A stretch of 9,100 nucleotides of DNA, from positions 1 to 9,100 of the forward strand of contig CAJMOL010000045.1 in the NCBI GenBank assembly GCA_905215095.1. Reading direction: 5' to 3'. Shown one piece after another: positions 1 through 7,437 of the stretch. The notes beneath the pieces are model-generated. The model saw nothing but the letters and a program-made list of their open reading frames with translations, was not told the DNA's origin and ran no database searches. Each line of letters begins with the position of its first letter. The stretch's first letter is position 1. The DNA comes from an uncultured bacterium (GTDB lineage Bacteria > Actinomycetota > Coriobacteriia > Coriobacteriales > Coriobacteriaceae). The position numbers and the translations under genes are program-made.

Positions 1-1
1 C

Positions 2-85
2 AGCCTGGCAGCACTCGACAGCTCCGACGAAAAGGCAGCCGAGCAGCTCGCAGAAGTCCCCGCCATCAAAGCTGCACTTGCCTAA
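2..85 (+). CDS. C-terminal fragment of an unidentified protein (5' end outside window)
   Basis: An open frame enters from the left edge and ends at TAA (83-85), giving 27 residues. It is rich in Ala, Glu, Asp and Leu and looks like an amphipathic C-terminal helix, ending in Lys-Ala-Ala-Leu-Ala. The composition is protein-like, and the stop lies directly against a strong hairpin, which is the usual arrangement at a gene end. The piece is too short to recognise a family. It converges on the minus-strand metal ATPase operon, so the two are not co-transcribed. Confidence 0.5.
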   Translation, partial: SLAALDSSDEKAAEQLAEVPAIKAALA

Positions 86-130
86 AAAGGCCTGCACCCT
101 GGCGGTTGCGGTACCGCCCGAATGCAGGCC
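84..130 (-). terminator. Intrinsic terminator of the DUF6110/P-type ATPase operon
   Basis: Arms GGCCTGCA (89-96) and TGCAGGCC (123-130) pair perfectly. An inner stem GGCGGT (101-106)/ACCGCC (113-118) stacks on the same axis, separated by a small internal loop. Read on the minus strand, the hairpin is followed at once by TTTTT (88-84), so it is a classical Rho-independent terminator about 20 nt beyond the ATPase stop. On the plus strand no T-run follows, although the hairpin may still protect the end of the plus-strand transcript. The T-run overlaps the stop codon of the converging gene. Confidence 0.8.
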
Positions 131-149
131 ATAAACTCAAGCAAAAACG

Positions 150-2225
150 CTAACGCAGATACGCTTTCGCGTTGCCCAAGCTGTACGCAATCGTCGAGCC
201 GTTGTGCAGCAGCGATGACGCTTGCGGGGTAATCGCGCCGGTAATGCCCAGCGCCAGGAGCGCCGAGTTGGTGAGCATCACCTTAGAGTAGGAGCTCGTC
301 AGACGATCAACGAGGCCCTGGCTCATGCGGCGCAGGCGCACGATCGCGGCCAGATCTGTATCGGTCAGGATGATATCGGCGACCTCCTTGGCGATGTCGC
401 TTCCGCCACCCATCGCCAGGCCTACGTCGGCCAAACCGAGCGCCGGCGAATCGTTGACGCCGTCGCCTACCATGGCAACGTGGCGCCCCTCACTCTTAAT
501 GCGCTCCACATAAGCGTACTTGTCCTCGGGCAGTAGCTCGGCCTTAAACTCGTCGACACCTGCCTCGCGAGCAATGCGCTCGGCCGTGCGCTCGGAGTCG
601 CCCGTGAGCATGACCACGTGCTTGACGCCCAGCGCATGCAGGTCGGCGATAGCCTCGCGCACACCGGGTTTGAGCGGGTCCTCGATACCGAGCACGCCCA
701 CGACCGTGCCGTCGACCGCCAGATACAGCGGCGACAGACCCTGCATCTGGGACTCGATGCGCTCCTTGATGTCGGATTCGAGCTGTGCGCCCTCGTCCTC
801 AAACACAAAATGTGCCGAGCCAATAATTGCGCGACGACCCTCGATGGACGAGGCAATGCCGTGTGCCACGATGTACTCGACCGCAGCGTGACGCTCGCGG
901 TGCTCGAGTCCACGCTCGCGAGCAGCGTTGACGACGGCACGCGCCACCGGATGCGGGAAATGCTCCTCCAAACAGGCGGAAAGGCGCAGAACCTCGTCCT
1001 CGCTCCAGCCATCGGTGGTGAGTACGCAAGCCAGGCGCGGCTGCGCCTCGGTGAGCGTGCCGGTCTTATCAAACACAATGGTATCGGCCTTGGCAAACGA
1101 CTCAAAGTACTTGGCGCCCTTGACCATGACGCCCATCTTGGCAGCGTCGCTCATGGCAGTCATGACGGCGACGGAACCCGTGAGCTTGAGTGCGCACGAG
1201 TAGTCGACCATCAGCGCCGCCGAGGTCTTAATGAGGCTACGCGTGGTGAGAGCGACAAGGCCCGCGAGCAGGAAGTTCCACGGGACGATCTTGTTGGCGA
1301 GGTCTTCCATGTGCGACTGGCCCTCAGACTTGAGCGAGTCGGCCGCCTGCACGAGCGAGACGATCGAGCGCAGCTTGGTCTGAGCCGTGTTGGCGCGCAC
1401 ACGCACCAAGATGCTGCCGTCCTCGACGACAGTTCCAGCAAACACATCGTCGCCTGCGCTGCGCTCGACGGCAAGCGGCTCGCCGGTCAGGGTCGCCTGG
1501 TTGACCATGGCGCTTCCCTGCTCGACAACACCGTCGATGCAAATGGACATGCCAGTGCGCACGGCGACCAGATCGCCGGGCTCAAGCTCGGTGGCGGCAA
1601 CGCTCACCTCGGTGTCGCCGACGACCTTTTGCGCCTTGTCGGGCACATCGAGCAGCGAGTTGATGAGCTCGTTTTCGCTCATGGCGCGGGTGTAGTCCTC
1701 GAGCAGCTCGCCCACGTTGAGCAGGAACATCGTCTGCCCCGCGGTATCGACATCACGTTTGACAAACGAGATACCGATGGCCGAAGCGTCGAGCACGGGA
1801 ACGGTCAGGCGCGGCTGCGAGAGCTCGTGGAGAGCGGCGCGCAAAAAGGTCATGTAACCGGCCACGACAAACACCGCACGCAGAGGCGTCGGCAAGAACC
1901 AGCGACGCGCGTAATGGGCGCCGATGAGTGTCGCCAGGTCCATAACGAGTTTGTGCTTGCGCGGCTCGAGTTGCATCACGTAACCCGACTTGGCATCGGC
2001 GATGGCTTGAGCATCGAGTGCGCCCAAGGCGTCGAGCACGCTCGCACGACACTGCTCGTCATATTCGAGCGCCATCTGGCCAATACGGCCATATACGCGC
2101 ACTTTGCGCACGCCGTCGATTTCGCCGCCAAGCTTAAGAAGTGCATCGAGATCGCTCTCTGGCACAGGACCCGCCAACTGAAGACGGGTCCTGCCGGGGA
2201 TCTCGCTAATAATCGAGAATCTCAT
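150..2225 (-). CDS. Heavy-metal translocating P-type ATPase (P1B-like) with HMA-like N-terminus and no CPC motif
   Basis: This 691-residue membrane pump should couple ATP hydrolysis to transition-metal transport across the cytoplasmic membrane. Residues 1-75 resemble the HMA_2-type domain: a PGRTRL start and a beta-alpha-beta pattern, but no CxxC. Membrane segments lie around 95-175, 312-365 and 645-690. The actuator loop carries TGEP (247-250). The phosphorylation motif is DKTGT, with acceptor Asp386. His425-Pro426 is the P1B nucleotide-domain HP signature, followed by TGD (541-543) and GDGVND (587-592). The membrane motif before the P-domain is Asp341-Tyr-Ser-Cys344 instead of Cys-Pro-Cys, so the metal is not predictable; Mn, Fe or Zn are guesses. 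The C-terminus holds His674-Asn675 near the last helix. All catalytic motifs are intact and the length is normal. It follows the DUF6110-like gene by 18 nt, with only a weak AGG as Shine-Dalgarno, suggesting coupled translation. Confidence 0.93.
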   Translation of the reverse strand: MRFSIISEIPGRTRLQLAGPVPESDLDALLKLGGEIDGVRKVRVYGRIGQMALEYDEQCRASVLDALGALDAQAIADAKSGYVMQLEPRKHKLVMDLATLIGAHYARRWFLPTPLRAVFVVAGYMTFLRAALHELSQPRLTVPVLDASAIGISFVKRDVDTAGQTMFLLNVGELLEDYTRAMSENELINSLLDVPDKAQKVVGDTEVSVAATELEPGDLVAVRTGMSICIDGVVEQGSAMVNQATLTGEPLAVERSAGDDVFAGTVVEDGSILVRVRANTAQTKLRSIVSLVQAADSLKSEGQSHMEDLANKIVPWNFLLAGLVALTTRSLIKTSAALMVDYSCALKLTGSVAVMTAMSDAAKMGVMVKGAKYFESFAKADTIVFDKTGTLTEAQPRLACVLTTDGWSEDEVLRLSACLEEHFPHPVARAVVNAARERGLEHRERHAAVEYIVAHGIASSIEGRRAIIGSAHFVFEDEGAQLESDIKERIESQMQGLSPLYLAVDGTVVGVLGIEDPLKPGVREAIADLHALGVKHVVMLTGDSERTAERIAREAGVDEFKAELLPEDKYAYVERIKSEGRHVAMVGDGVNDSPALGLADVGLAMGGGSDIAKEVADIILTDTDLAAIVRLRRMSQGLVDRLTSSYSKVMLTNSALLALGITGAITPQASSLLHNGSTIAYSLGNAKAYLR

Positions 2226-2243
2226 AGTTTGTGCCTGGGAGCG

Positions 2244-2489
2244 TTACTCGGCTGCCTCGTCAGCAGCGGCCTCGCTCTGGGTGATGTAGGCAGCCTCGGC
2301 AACCATGTCGTCGACATTAGCCTTGGCCTGCTCGACCATGTCCTGGTAGCAGTTCTTGACGCGCATACCGCACGCGATGCCCTGCACGCAGGCGTTCTTT
2401 ACCGGAGCGCTGGTGAGCAGCTTGATGCCGGCCGTACCAAGCAGAAAACCGCCACCGACAAGCAGGGTGTTAAACGTCGACTTCTTCAT
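2244..2489 (-). CDS. Small membrane-anchored DUF6110-like protein
   Basis: This 81-residue protein starts with Met-Lys-Lys, has a hydrophobic glycine-rich segment at about 8-27 (GGGFLLGTAG core), then a soluble, probably helical tail ending in an acidic Ala/Glu stretch. The GTAGIK..(S) block and the spacing of the following helix match what I remember of the DUF6110 family, found beside heavy-metal ATPases in gut anaerobes; I could not search for it. Cysteines at 34, 40 and 47 could bind metal. The chosen ATG (2489-2487) has GGGAG seven bases upstream. An in-frame ATG 19 codons earlier would add a CxxC (Cys9, Cys12 of the longer form), but it lacks a ribosome site. It is the first gene of the operon with the P-type ATPase and is probably its partner or regulator; biochemical function is unknown. 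Confidence 0.75.
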   Translation of the reverse strand: MKKSTFNTLLVGGGFLLGTAGIKLLTSAPVKNACVQGIACGMRVKNCYQDMVEQAKANVDDMVAEAAYITQSEAAADEAAE

Positions 2490-2505
2490 GTTGCTTCTCC
2501 CTTTT

Positions 2506-2537
2506 GCCGCACAAGCGCGGCATGGTGCCTTAGCACC
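2506..2537 (-). promoter_or_regulatory. Two tandem hairpins in the 5' leader of the metal-ATPase operon
   Basis: GCCGC (2506-2510)/GCGGC (2517-2521) has a 6-base loop and GGTGC (2524-2528)/GCACC (2533-2537) has a 4-base loop. They lie side by side, between the predicted promoter and the GGGAG ribosome site of the DUF6110-like gene. They might stabilise the leader or modulate translation. They do not match a metal riboswitch class I can recognise, and five-pair stems can occur by chance in GC-rich DNA. Confidence 0.3.
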
Positions 2538-2579
2538 CGAGTTCATTAGTTTGCTCGAGCACGCTTTTGAGAACAGTTT

Positions 2580-2608
2580 AGTATAACTATTTGGTCAACA
2601 ATGGCTAA
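2580..2608 (-). promoter_or_regulatory. Predicted promoter of the DUF6110/P-type ATPase operon
   Basis: On the minus strand TTAGCC (2608-2603) is followed 17 bases later by TATACT (2585-2580), a 5/6 match to a sigma-70-type -10 box; the -35 box matches only 3/6. Transcription would start near 2573, giving a leader of about 85 nt. The spacer includes two related heptamers, GTTAGCC and GTTGACC, 10 bp apart. An imperfect inverted repeat TAGT-N3-ACTA (2579-2589) overlaps the -10. Either could be a metalloregulator operator. Confidence 0.45.
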
Positions 2609-2635
2609 CTTTTTGGAAACTATGGGGATGGACTC

Positions 2636-2668
2636 AATATGACAAAGGGACTGTCCCTTTGTCATATT
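2636..2668. repeat. Perfect palindrome, 16-bp arms around one base (REP/MITE-like)
   Basis: AATATGACAAAGGGAC (2636-2651) is exactly complementary to 2653-2668, with a single T at the centre. It begins one base beyond the stop codon of the second ABC gene. Neither strand has a T-run behind the hairpin, so it is not a canonical intrinsic terminator, though it could slow or protect transcripts. The GACAAAGGGACNGTCCCTTTGTC theme is one I associate, from memory, with dispersed palindromes in gut anaerobe genomes, some linked to REP-associated transposases. No transposase is present here. Confidence 0.7.
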
Positions 2669-2669
2669 C

Positions 2670-4427
2670 CTACAGCTGCCAGGCAGCCGCTTCCTTTTGC
2701 AGCGCAACCATGCGGGCGAATTCTCCACCTGCCGCCTTGAGCTGCGCCGGGGTGCCCTGCTCGGCAACCACACCATCCTTGAGCACAACGATTTTGTCGG
2801 CATTTTCCACCGTACGCATACGGTGGGCAATAACGATAACCGTCTTGCCTGCAAGCAAACGGGAGAGCGCCTGCTGCACCACGGTCTCGTTCTCCACGTC
2901 TAAGCTCGCCGTCGCCTCGTCCAACAGCACGATAGGCGCGTCTTTGAGCAGCGCGCGGGCGATAGAGATGCGCTGGCGCTCGCCGCCGGAGAGTTTGGAG
3001 CCGTTCTCACCGATCATGGTGTCGTAGCCCTGCGGCATGCGGCTCACAAACTCGTCGCAGTTGGCGGCACGCGCGGCCGCAAGCACTTCCTCATCGGTGG
3101 CATCACGACGCCCGAGGCGGATGTTTCCCATCACCGTGTCGTCAAAGAGCAGCACGTCTTGGAACACAATGGCGTAGTCGCGCAGCAGCACCTCGGGATC
3201 AACGCCCGCAACATCCACGCCACCCACGGTGACCGTGCCTTTGGTGGCATCCCAAAAGCGCGCGGCCAGGCGGCTCACCGTAGACTTACCGGAACCCGAA
3301 GGACCGACCAGCGCCGTAACTTCGCCTTCCTTGGCGGTAAAGCTCACATCGGTAAGAACCTTCTCGCCGGCGCGGCCGTCCTCGCCCGCACCATAGCCAA
3401 ATGCCACGTGATCGAACACCACATCGTGGCCCACGGGCTCAAATTTCTCGCTGCCCCGCGCCACAGGCTCTTCCATGATGGAACGCATGCGCTTGGCAGA
3501 CGACTCGGCGGCAAACAGCTCGGACATTAACATTAACGCTTGGTCAAAGGGTGCATAGATACGGCTCACCATAAGCAGAAAGGCAAACATCACCAAAAAG
3601 TCGACCTGCCCGGAGGCGACCACCGCGGCGCCCGTGACCAGCGTGGTGGCAATGCCCAGACGCAGGATGGCAAAGGCGGAGTTGACCAAAAGCCCGTTAA
3701 CGAGTTCTCCCTTAGTGGTCTCGCGCTCCTCGGCATCAATCACGGCGCCGAGTCCCTCAAGATAATGGGCCTCCTGGTTGGTGGCGCGGATCTCGCGCAC
3801 ACAATCGAGCGTCTCCTGGATCGCCTCAGTGACTTTGACCTTCTCGGCGCGAACACGGTCGAACACCGGGACCATGGGGCCGCGTGTTAGATACAGCACG
3901 GCAAAGGCCACGGGAACGCTCCAAAACGCCGCGATCGCCAGCTGCCAGCAAAAGAACAGCGACGCCACGAACACAATGGCGCTTGCGATGATGGCACCCC
4001 AAAGCTCTCCCAGCACGTGGCTGTAGGCGTGCTCCATGGCCTGGACGTCACCCATGATGGTCTCGGTTAAATCGGCCAGATCACGACGACCAAAAAACGA
4101 CAGCGGCAGTTTGCGCAAGCGCTCGGCGATCTCCATACGCTGCTTGCCGCACTCCTCGTAAAAGATGCAGTAGGTGTAGTAATACTGCTGCCAGTTAGAG
4201 GCAAAGAGCAACACGAAAAAGACCAGGAGGCCGCCCACGATCGGCAGGGCATCCGGCAGGTCAGCCCCGCTGGTGAGATGCTCGACAAAGCCGGCCATAA
4301 CCAGGAATAAAAAGCCCATGCCGGCCATGGTAATGAGATTGGTAAGCGTGGTCCAGAAAATGCCGCGTTTTACGCCGGCGACGCCTTTATCGGATAGGAA
4401 ATACTTCTTTTGGAATGAGGCGAACAT
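2670..4427 (-). CDS. ABC transporter, fused permease-ATPase half (second of a pair; YbtQ/IrtB-like layout)
   Basis: This 585-residue half-transporter has a type I exporter-fold membrane domain (helices near 24-48, 62-88, 140-160, 162-182, 246-270 and 276-292), then an ATPase domain from about 333. Walker A is GPSGSGKST (375-383), the Q-loop is Gln423, the signature is LSGGERQ (479-485), the Walker B Asp503 is followed by catalytic Glu504, and the H-loop is His535. All are intact. Its ATG directly follows the TAA of the upstream half-transporter with no gap, and a GAGG ribosome site lies inside that gene, so synthesis is tightly coupled and a heterodimer is likely. The pair with a divergent AraC regulator resembles YbtPQ/IrtAB siderophore importers. 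Export of a drug or peptide is an alternative that sequence cannot exclude. Confidence 0.92.
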   Translation of the reverse strand: MFASFQKKYFLSDKGVAGVKRGIFWTTLTNLITMAGMGFLFLVMAGFVEHLTSGADLPDALPIVGGLLVFFVLLFASNWQQYYYTYCIFYEECGKQRMEIAERLRKLPLSFFGRRDLADLTETIMGDVQAMEHAYSHVLGELWGAIIASAIVFVASLFFCWQLAIAAFWSVPVAFAVLYLTRGPMVPVFDRVRAEKVKVTEAIQETLDCVREIRATNQEAHYLEGLGAVIDAEERETTKGELVNGLLVNSAFAILRLGIATTLVTGAAVVASGQVDFLVMFAFLLMVSRIYAPFDQALMLMSELFAAESSAKRMRSIMEEPVARGSEKFEPVGHDVVFDHVAFGYGAGEDGRAGEKVLTDVSFTAKEGEVTALVGPSGSGKSTVSRLAARFWDATKGTVTVGGVDVAGVDPEVLLRDYAIVFQDVLLFDDTVMGNIRLGRRDATDEEVLAAARAANCDEFVSRMPQGYDTMIGENGSKLSGGERQRISIARALLKDAPIVLLDEATASLDVENETVVQQALSRLLAGKTVIVIAHRMRTVENADKIVVLKDGVVAEQGTPAQLKAAGGEFARMVALQKEAAAWQL

Positions 4428-6254
4428 TTAGGCCTCGCCTCCCTTCGTGACGGCGGCATCCGCGGTCGCTGCAGTGATTTTCCAGCTCGCGGCCTGTTCG
4501 TATTCGGCCCACATCTTGGCATACAGGCCATTTTGGGACAGCAACTCGGCATGGGTACCCGACTCCTGCACGCTGCCCTGGTTGAGCACCACGATTTGGT
4601 CTGCGCCCACTACAGTCGAGAGTCGGTGCGCAATCATAATGACCGTGCGACCCGCCGCCAGCTTGCTAAAGGCGCGCTGGATGAGCGCCTCGTTCTCGGG
4701 ATCGGCAAACGCCGTGGCCTCATCGAGCACCACGATAGGCGCGTCTTTAAGGATCGCGCGGGCGAGTGCCACGCGCTGGACCTCGCCGCCCGAAAGATAT
4801 GCTCCGCCGGCACCGAGCATGGTATTGATGCCCTGTGGGAGCTTGGCCACAATGTCGTCGCACTGAGCTGCGGAGAGGGCCGCACGCACTTCGTCGTCAG
4901 TTGCCGTAGGCTTGGAGGCGCGCACGTTATCGGCAAGTGTTTGCCGGAACAGCTGGTTGGTCTGGAACACGAAGGCGACCTGGTCCATAAGCTCGTGCGG
5001 ATCCATATCGCGAACGTCCACACCGCCTACGAGCACTCGACCCGAGGAAACATCCCAAAAACGCGGGATCAGGCTTGCGCAGGTTGACTTACCGCCACCC
5101 GAGGGACCCACCAGGGCGAGGGTGCTACCCGCGGGAACGCTAAAACTCGCATGGTTGACGGCAGGCGCTTCGGCGCCCTCGTAGGTAAAGCTCACATCCT
5201 CAAATCGCACGTCGCTGCCGGCAGGGTGCTTGGGTTGGGCGGGCACGGAGAGCTGCTTGGAATCCATGATGCTTCGGATACGCGCCAGCGAATCGGCACT
5301 CATTTGAGACGCCTCGCCCACAAACATAAGCTTGGTCATGGCTGTGGGCACCACGGCCGAAAAAATCGCGTAGAAGGTGAAGTTGGCCAAAAAGTGCGCA
5401 AAATCCGTCTCGCCCGGAGCTAGCAGCAACGCCACCGGCAAAAAGAATGCCACAAGACCATTGAGCGCGGTAAGGTTGAGTACCTGCGGACCTCGGCAGA
5501 ACGTGCCCGCATAGTTTTGTGCCATGTCGGCGTATTCGGCGATCGCATCGTGGAAAGCCTTAAAGGAGTAGACCGTCTGCTGAAACACCTTGACCACGGG
5601 GATGCCGCGTACGTATTCGGTGCCCGTCTTGTTCATTTTGACTAGTGCACCCATGTAGGCCTTCATAAACTCGGCGCCTTTGCCGCTCATCATGGTAGCC
5701 ATGGCGCCAAACGAAATGACCACCGAGATGAGGCATGCCGCGCCCAAGCGCCAATCCAAGGCGAAAAGCAGCACGAGCAGACCTGCGACCATGGCGGCGG
5801 CGCCTGCGATATCGGGCAGCATGTGTGCGAGCAAAGTCTCGGTGGAGGCGGCGCACCCGTCTACAATGCGGCGCAGCTCACCGGTGGCATGCGTGTCAAA
5901 GTAGCCGAGCGGCAGCTTAAGCAAGTGCTCGCTCGTGGCTTTGCGGATATTGGACGCGCAGCGAAACGCAGACAGGTGGGTGCACATGAGCCCCACGAAA
6001 TAAGCTACGATGCTTGCCAGGGCAAAACCCACGGCCCACCAGCCATACATCGCGATATCGGTGGCTTCGCTCCAGTTAGGTGCCACAGCGATAAGGTCTC
6101 GCGCGACAAGCCAAATGCACACGTACGGGCCAAAGCTCAGCAGCTGCGAGAGCGCCGAGAGCGCCATGCCCAAATACGTTAGGAATTTACGGTCACCGGC
6201 AAATGCAAGCAGCTCGCCGATACCGCCGCCTTCCCTTTTTGATCCCTTTGCCAT
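4428..6254 (-). CDS. ABC transporter, fused permease-ATPase half (first of a pair; YbtP/IrtA-like layout)
   Basis: This 608-residue protein has six membrane segments (about 24-52, 68-92, 146-166, 168-188, 257-280 and 285-312), then an ATPase domain from about 349. Walker A is GPSGGGKST (383-391), the Q-loop is Gln431, the signature is LSGGEVQ (487-493), the Walker B Asp511 is followed by catalytic Glu512, and the H-loop is His543. The D-loop reads ADPENE rather than the usual SLD form, a variant I recall from siderophore-linked ABC proteins. The ATG at 6254 is preferred because AAGGGA lies 5 bases upstream; an earlier in-frame ATG at 6290 falls within the promoter region and lacks such a site. 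There is no siderophore-reductase (SIP) domain like that of mycobacterial IrtA. It is the first gene of the ABC operon, transcribed away from the AraC gene. Confidence 0.92.
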   Translation of the reverse strand: MAKGSKREGGGIGELLAFAGDRKFLTYLGMALSALSQLLSFGPYVCIWLVARDLIAVAPNWSEATDIAMYGWWAVGFALASIVAYFVGLMCTHLSAFRCASNIRKATSEHLLKLPLGYFDTHATGELRRIVDGCAASTETLLAHMLPDIAGAAAMVAGLLVLLFALDWRLGAACLISVVISFGAMATMMSGKGAEFMKAYMGALVKMNKTGTEYVRGIPVVKVFQQTVYSFKAFHDAIAEYADMAQNYAGTFCRGPQVLNLTALNGLVAFFLPVALLLAPGETDFAHFLANFTFYAIFSAVVPTAMTKLMFVGEASQMSADSLARIRSIMDSKQLSVPAQPKHPAGSDVRFEDVSFTYEGAEAPAVNHASFSVPAGSTLALVGPSGGGKSTCASLIPRFWDVSSGRVLVGGVDVRDMDPHELMDQVAFVFQTNQLFRQTLADNVRASKPTATDDEVRAALSAAQCDDIVAKLPQGINTMLGAGGAYLSGGEVQRVALARAILKDAPIVVLDEATAFADPENEALIQRAFSKLAAGRTVIMIAHRLSTVVGADQIVVLNQGSVQESGTHAELLSQNGLYAKMWAEYEQAASWKITAATADAAVTKGGEA

Positions 6255-6273
6255 GAGGTTCCCTTCTGACGGC

Positions 6274-6315
6274 TTGAGAGTTAACCTCAATCAACTTATC
6301 ATTGATATGTTAACC
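6274..6315 (+). promoter_or_regulatory. Predicted promoter of the AraC gene and shared operator region
   Basis: TTGAGA (6274-6279) and TATCAT (6297-6302) are separated by 17 bases, a good sigma-70-type pair pointing to the regulator; the leader would be about 60 nt. The same stretch has GTTAACC twice (6280-6286 and 6309-6315, 29 bp apart) and the inverted pair ATCAA (6290-6294)/TTGAT (6302-6306). Such repeats could be sites for the AraC protein or an iron regulator acting on both divergent promoters. The minus-strand ABC promoter must lie here too, but only weak boxes are visible. Confidence 0.45.
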
Positions 6316-6368
6316 AAGGCACACAATCGAGCCAGGCGTGGACGTTTCCGCAAAGGAAGGGGACGCTT

Positions 6369-7373
6369 TTGCAAATACGGCGGACAGCGACCGACATAAC
6401 CGAGCTCTACGCACCGCAATTTGAGCAGTTTGGCCTGGAGCTTACCGGCAAGGGCGCCGTCTTTACCGGCGAGGTGGCAAACGACCGGGCGCACGGCCGC
6501 GCATGGATCATGCCTCTCTCCCCTGCCTGCATCGTCATGGAGCATTTCATCACCCCGACGCACGATATGTACCTGGCCGAATACACACCCGAGCCATACG
6601 CCTGCGTGAGCGAAGTCAGCGCGCCCACACTTACATGCATGCCCGAGGCTGGCATAACGCCCGCGAACCTCAAACCATTGCATGGACCGTGGCCAAACAA
6701 TGCCGTTTGCAGCTTTATCCAAGATAGCTGTGGCGAGGAATTAAGCCCGCTGTTTGCGGGGGAGCTCTATCACTCATGCTCGGTGCTCTTTTTGCCTGGA
6801 TATTTTGACGAACTGGAGCACCGCTATCCCACCGAGTTCGCGGGAATCTTTGAGGCGTTTGCCGAGCCATGGCACGAGGAAGCGGCGTCTGCCATCTGCC
6901 ACACGCTGCGCCGGATTAACGAGGACCGCGCGCGCACCGTAGGCGGACACGTCTATATGCAGGGCATCGTGGAGACCATGGTCGCGGAGCTCGCCTGTTC
7001 GCGCGCGGCCCACAAGCAGGCGCGGCAGGCGGCAGACACACGCGTCAGCATAACCATTGCCGAAGAAGCAACGGCAATGATTGAGCACGCGCTCGACAAA
7101 GGCAGACGTGTGGGTATCAACGAGGTAGCCGAGAGGCTCTACACAAGCCGCTCCAAGCTATGTGCCACCTTTAAGGCCCAAACTGGCGAGTCCCTGGGCG
7201 CCTACATTCGCAGACGCCGTATGGAGCGAGCACAGGACCTTTTGGCCGATAGCGCGCTTACGATAGCGCAGGTGGCAGAGCGGCTCGACTACCCTCAGCA
7301 GGCCGCCTTCGCCCAAGCCTTCAAACAATACACCGGCATGACACCCACGGCTTGGCGAAGCAAGCATCGCTAA
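6369..7373 (+). CDS. AraC-family transcriptional regulator, divergent from the ABC pair (YbtA/PchR-like role)
   Basis: This 334-residue DNA-binding protein has an N-terminal ligand-sensing region (about 1-220), not assignable to a known cupin, and a C-terminal AraC double helix-turn-helix. The first HTH is at about 248-285 (the VAERLYTSRSKLCATFK region); the second is at about 297-330, ending in the family's GMTPTAWR motif. The start is TTG at 6369, supported by a purine-rich AAGGAAGGGG ending 6 bases upstream; the next in-frame ATG codons would truncate the sensor domain. It shares a 114-bp intergenic region with the ABC operon and most likely controls that operon in response to the transported compound, as YbtA and PchR do for ferric siderophores. 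That ligand is inferred from layout only. Confidence 0.88.
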   Translation: MQIRRTATDITELYAPQFEQFGLELTGKGAVFTGEVANDRAHGRAWIMPLSPACIVMEHFITPTHDMYLAEYTPEPYACVSEVSAPTLTCMPEAGITPANLKPLHGPWPNNAVCSFIQDSCGEELSPLFAGELYHSCSVLFLPGYFDELEHRYPTEFAGIFEAFAEPWHEEAASAICHTLRRINEDRARTVGGHVYMQGIVETMVAELACSRAAHKQARQAADTRVSITIAEEATAMIEHALDKGRRVGINEVAERLYTSRSKLCATFKAQTGESLGAYIRRRRMERAQDLLADSALTIAQVAERLDYPQQAAFAQAFKQYTGMTPTAWRSKHR

Positions 7374-7437
7374 GTCCCAAGCTCCCTGGCCGTAACGGAG
7401 CGATTAATTAGCCGCCGCCCGTCAGCTCACCCAGGAT

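Noticed and set aside
618..2549. Very long plus-strand open frame (643 codons) opposite the P-type ATPase
   Set aside because: It is antisense to a gene with every P-type ATPase motif intact. Its His/Arg/Ala/Gly-rich composition is typical of a shadow frame in high-GC DNA.
4428..6290. Longer start (12 extra residues) for the first ABC gene
   Set aside because: The ATG at 6254 has a good AAGGGA ribosome site, and the extension overlaps promoter and operator-like sequences.
7374..7437. Possible terminator between the convergent AraC and AAA_14/DUF4143 genes (GCTCC 7381-7385 / GGAGC 7397-7401)
   Set aside because: Only five base pairs with an 11-base loop and no T-run. I see no convincing terminator in this 64-bp gap.
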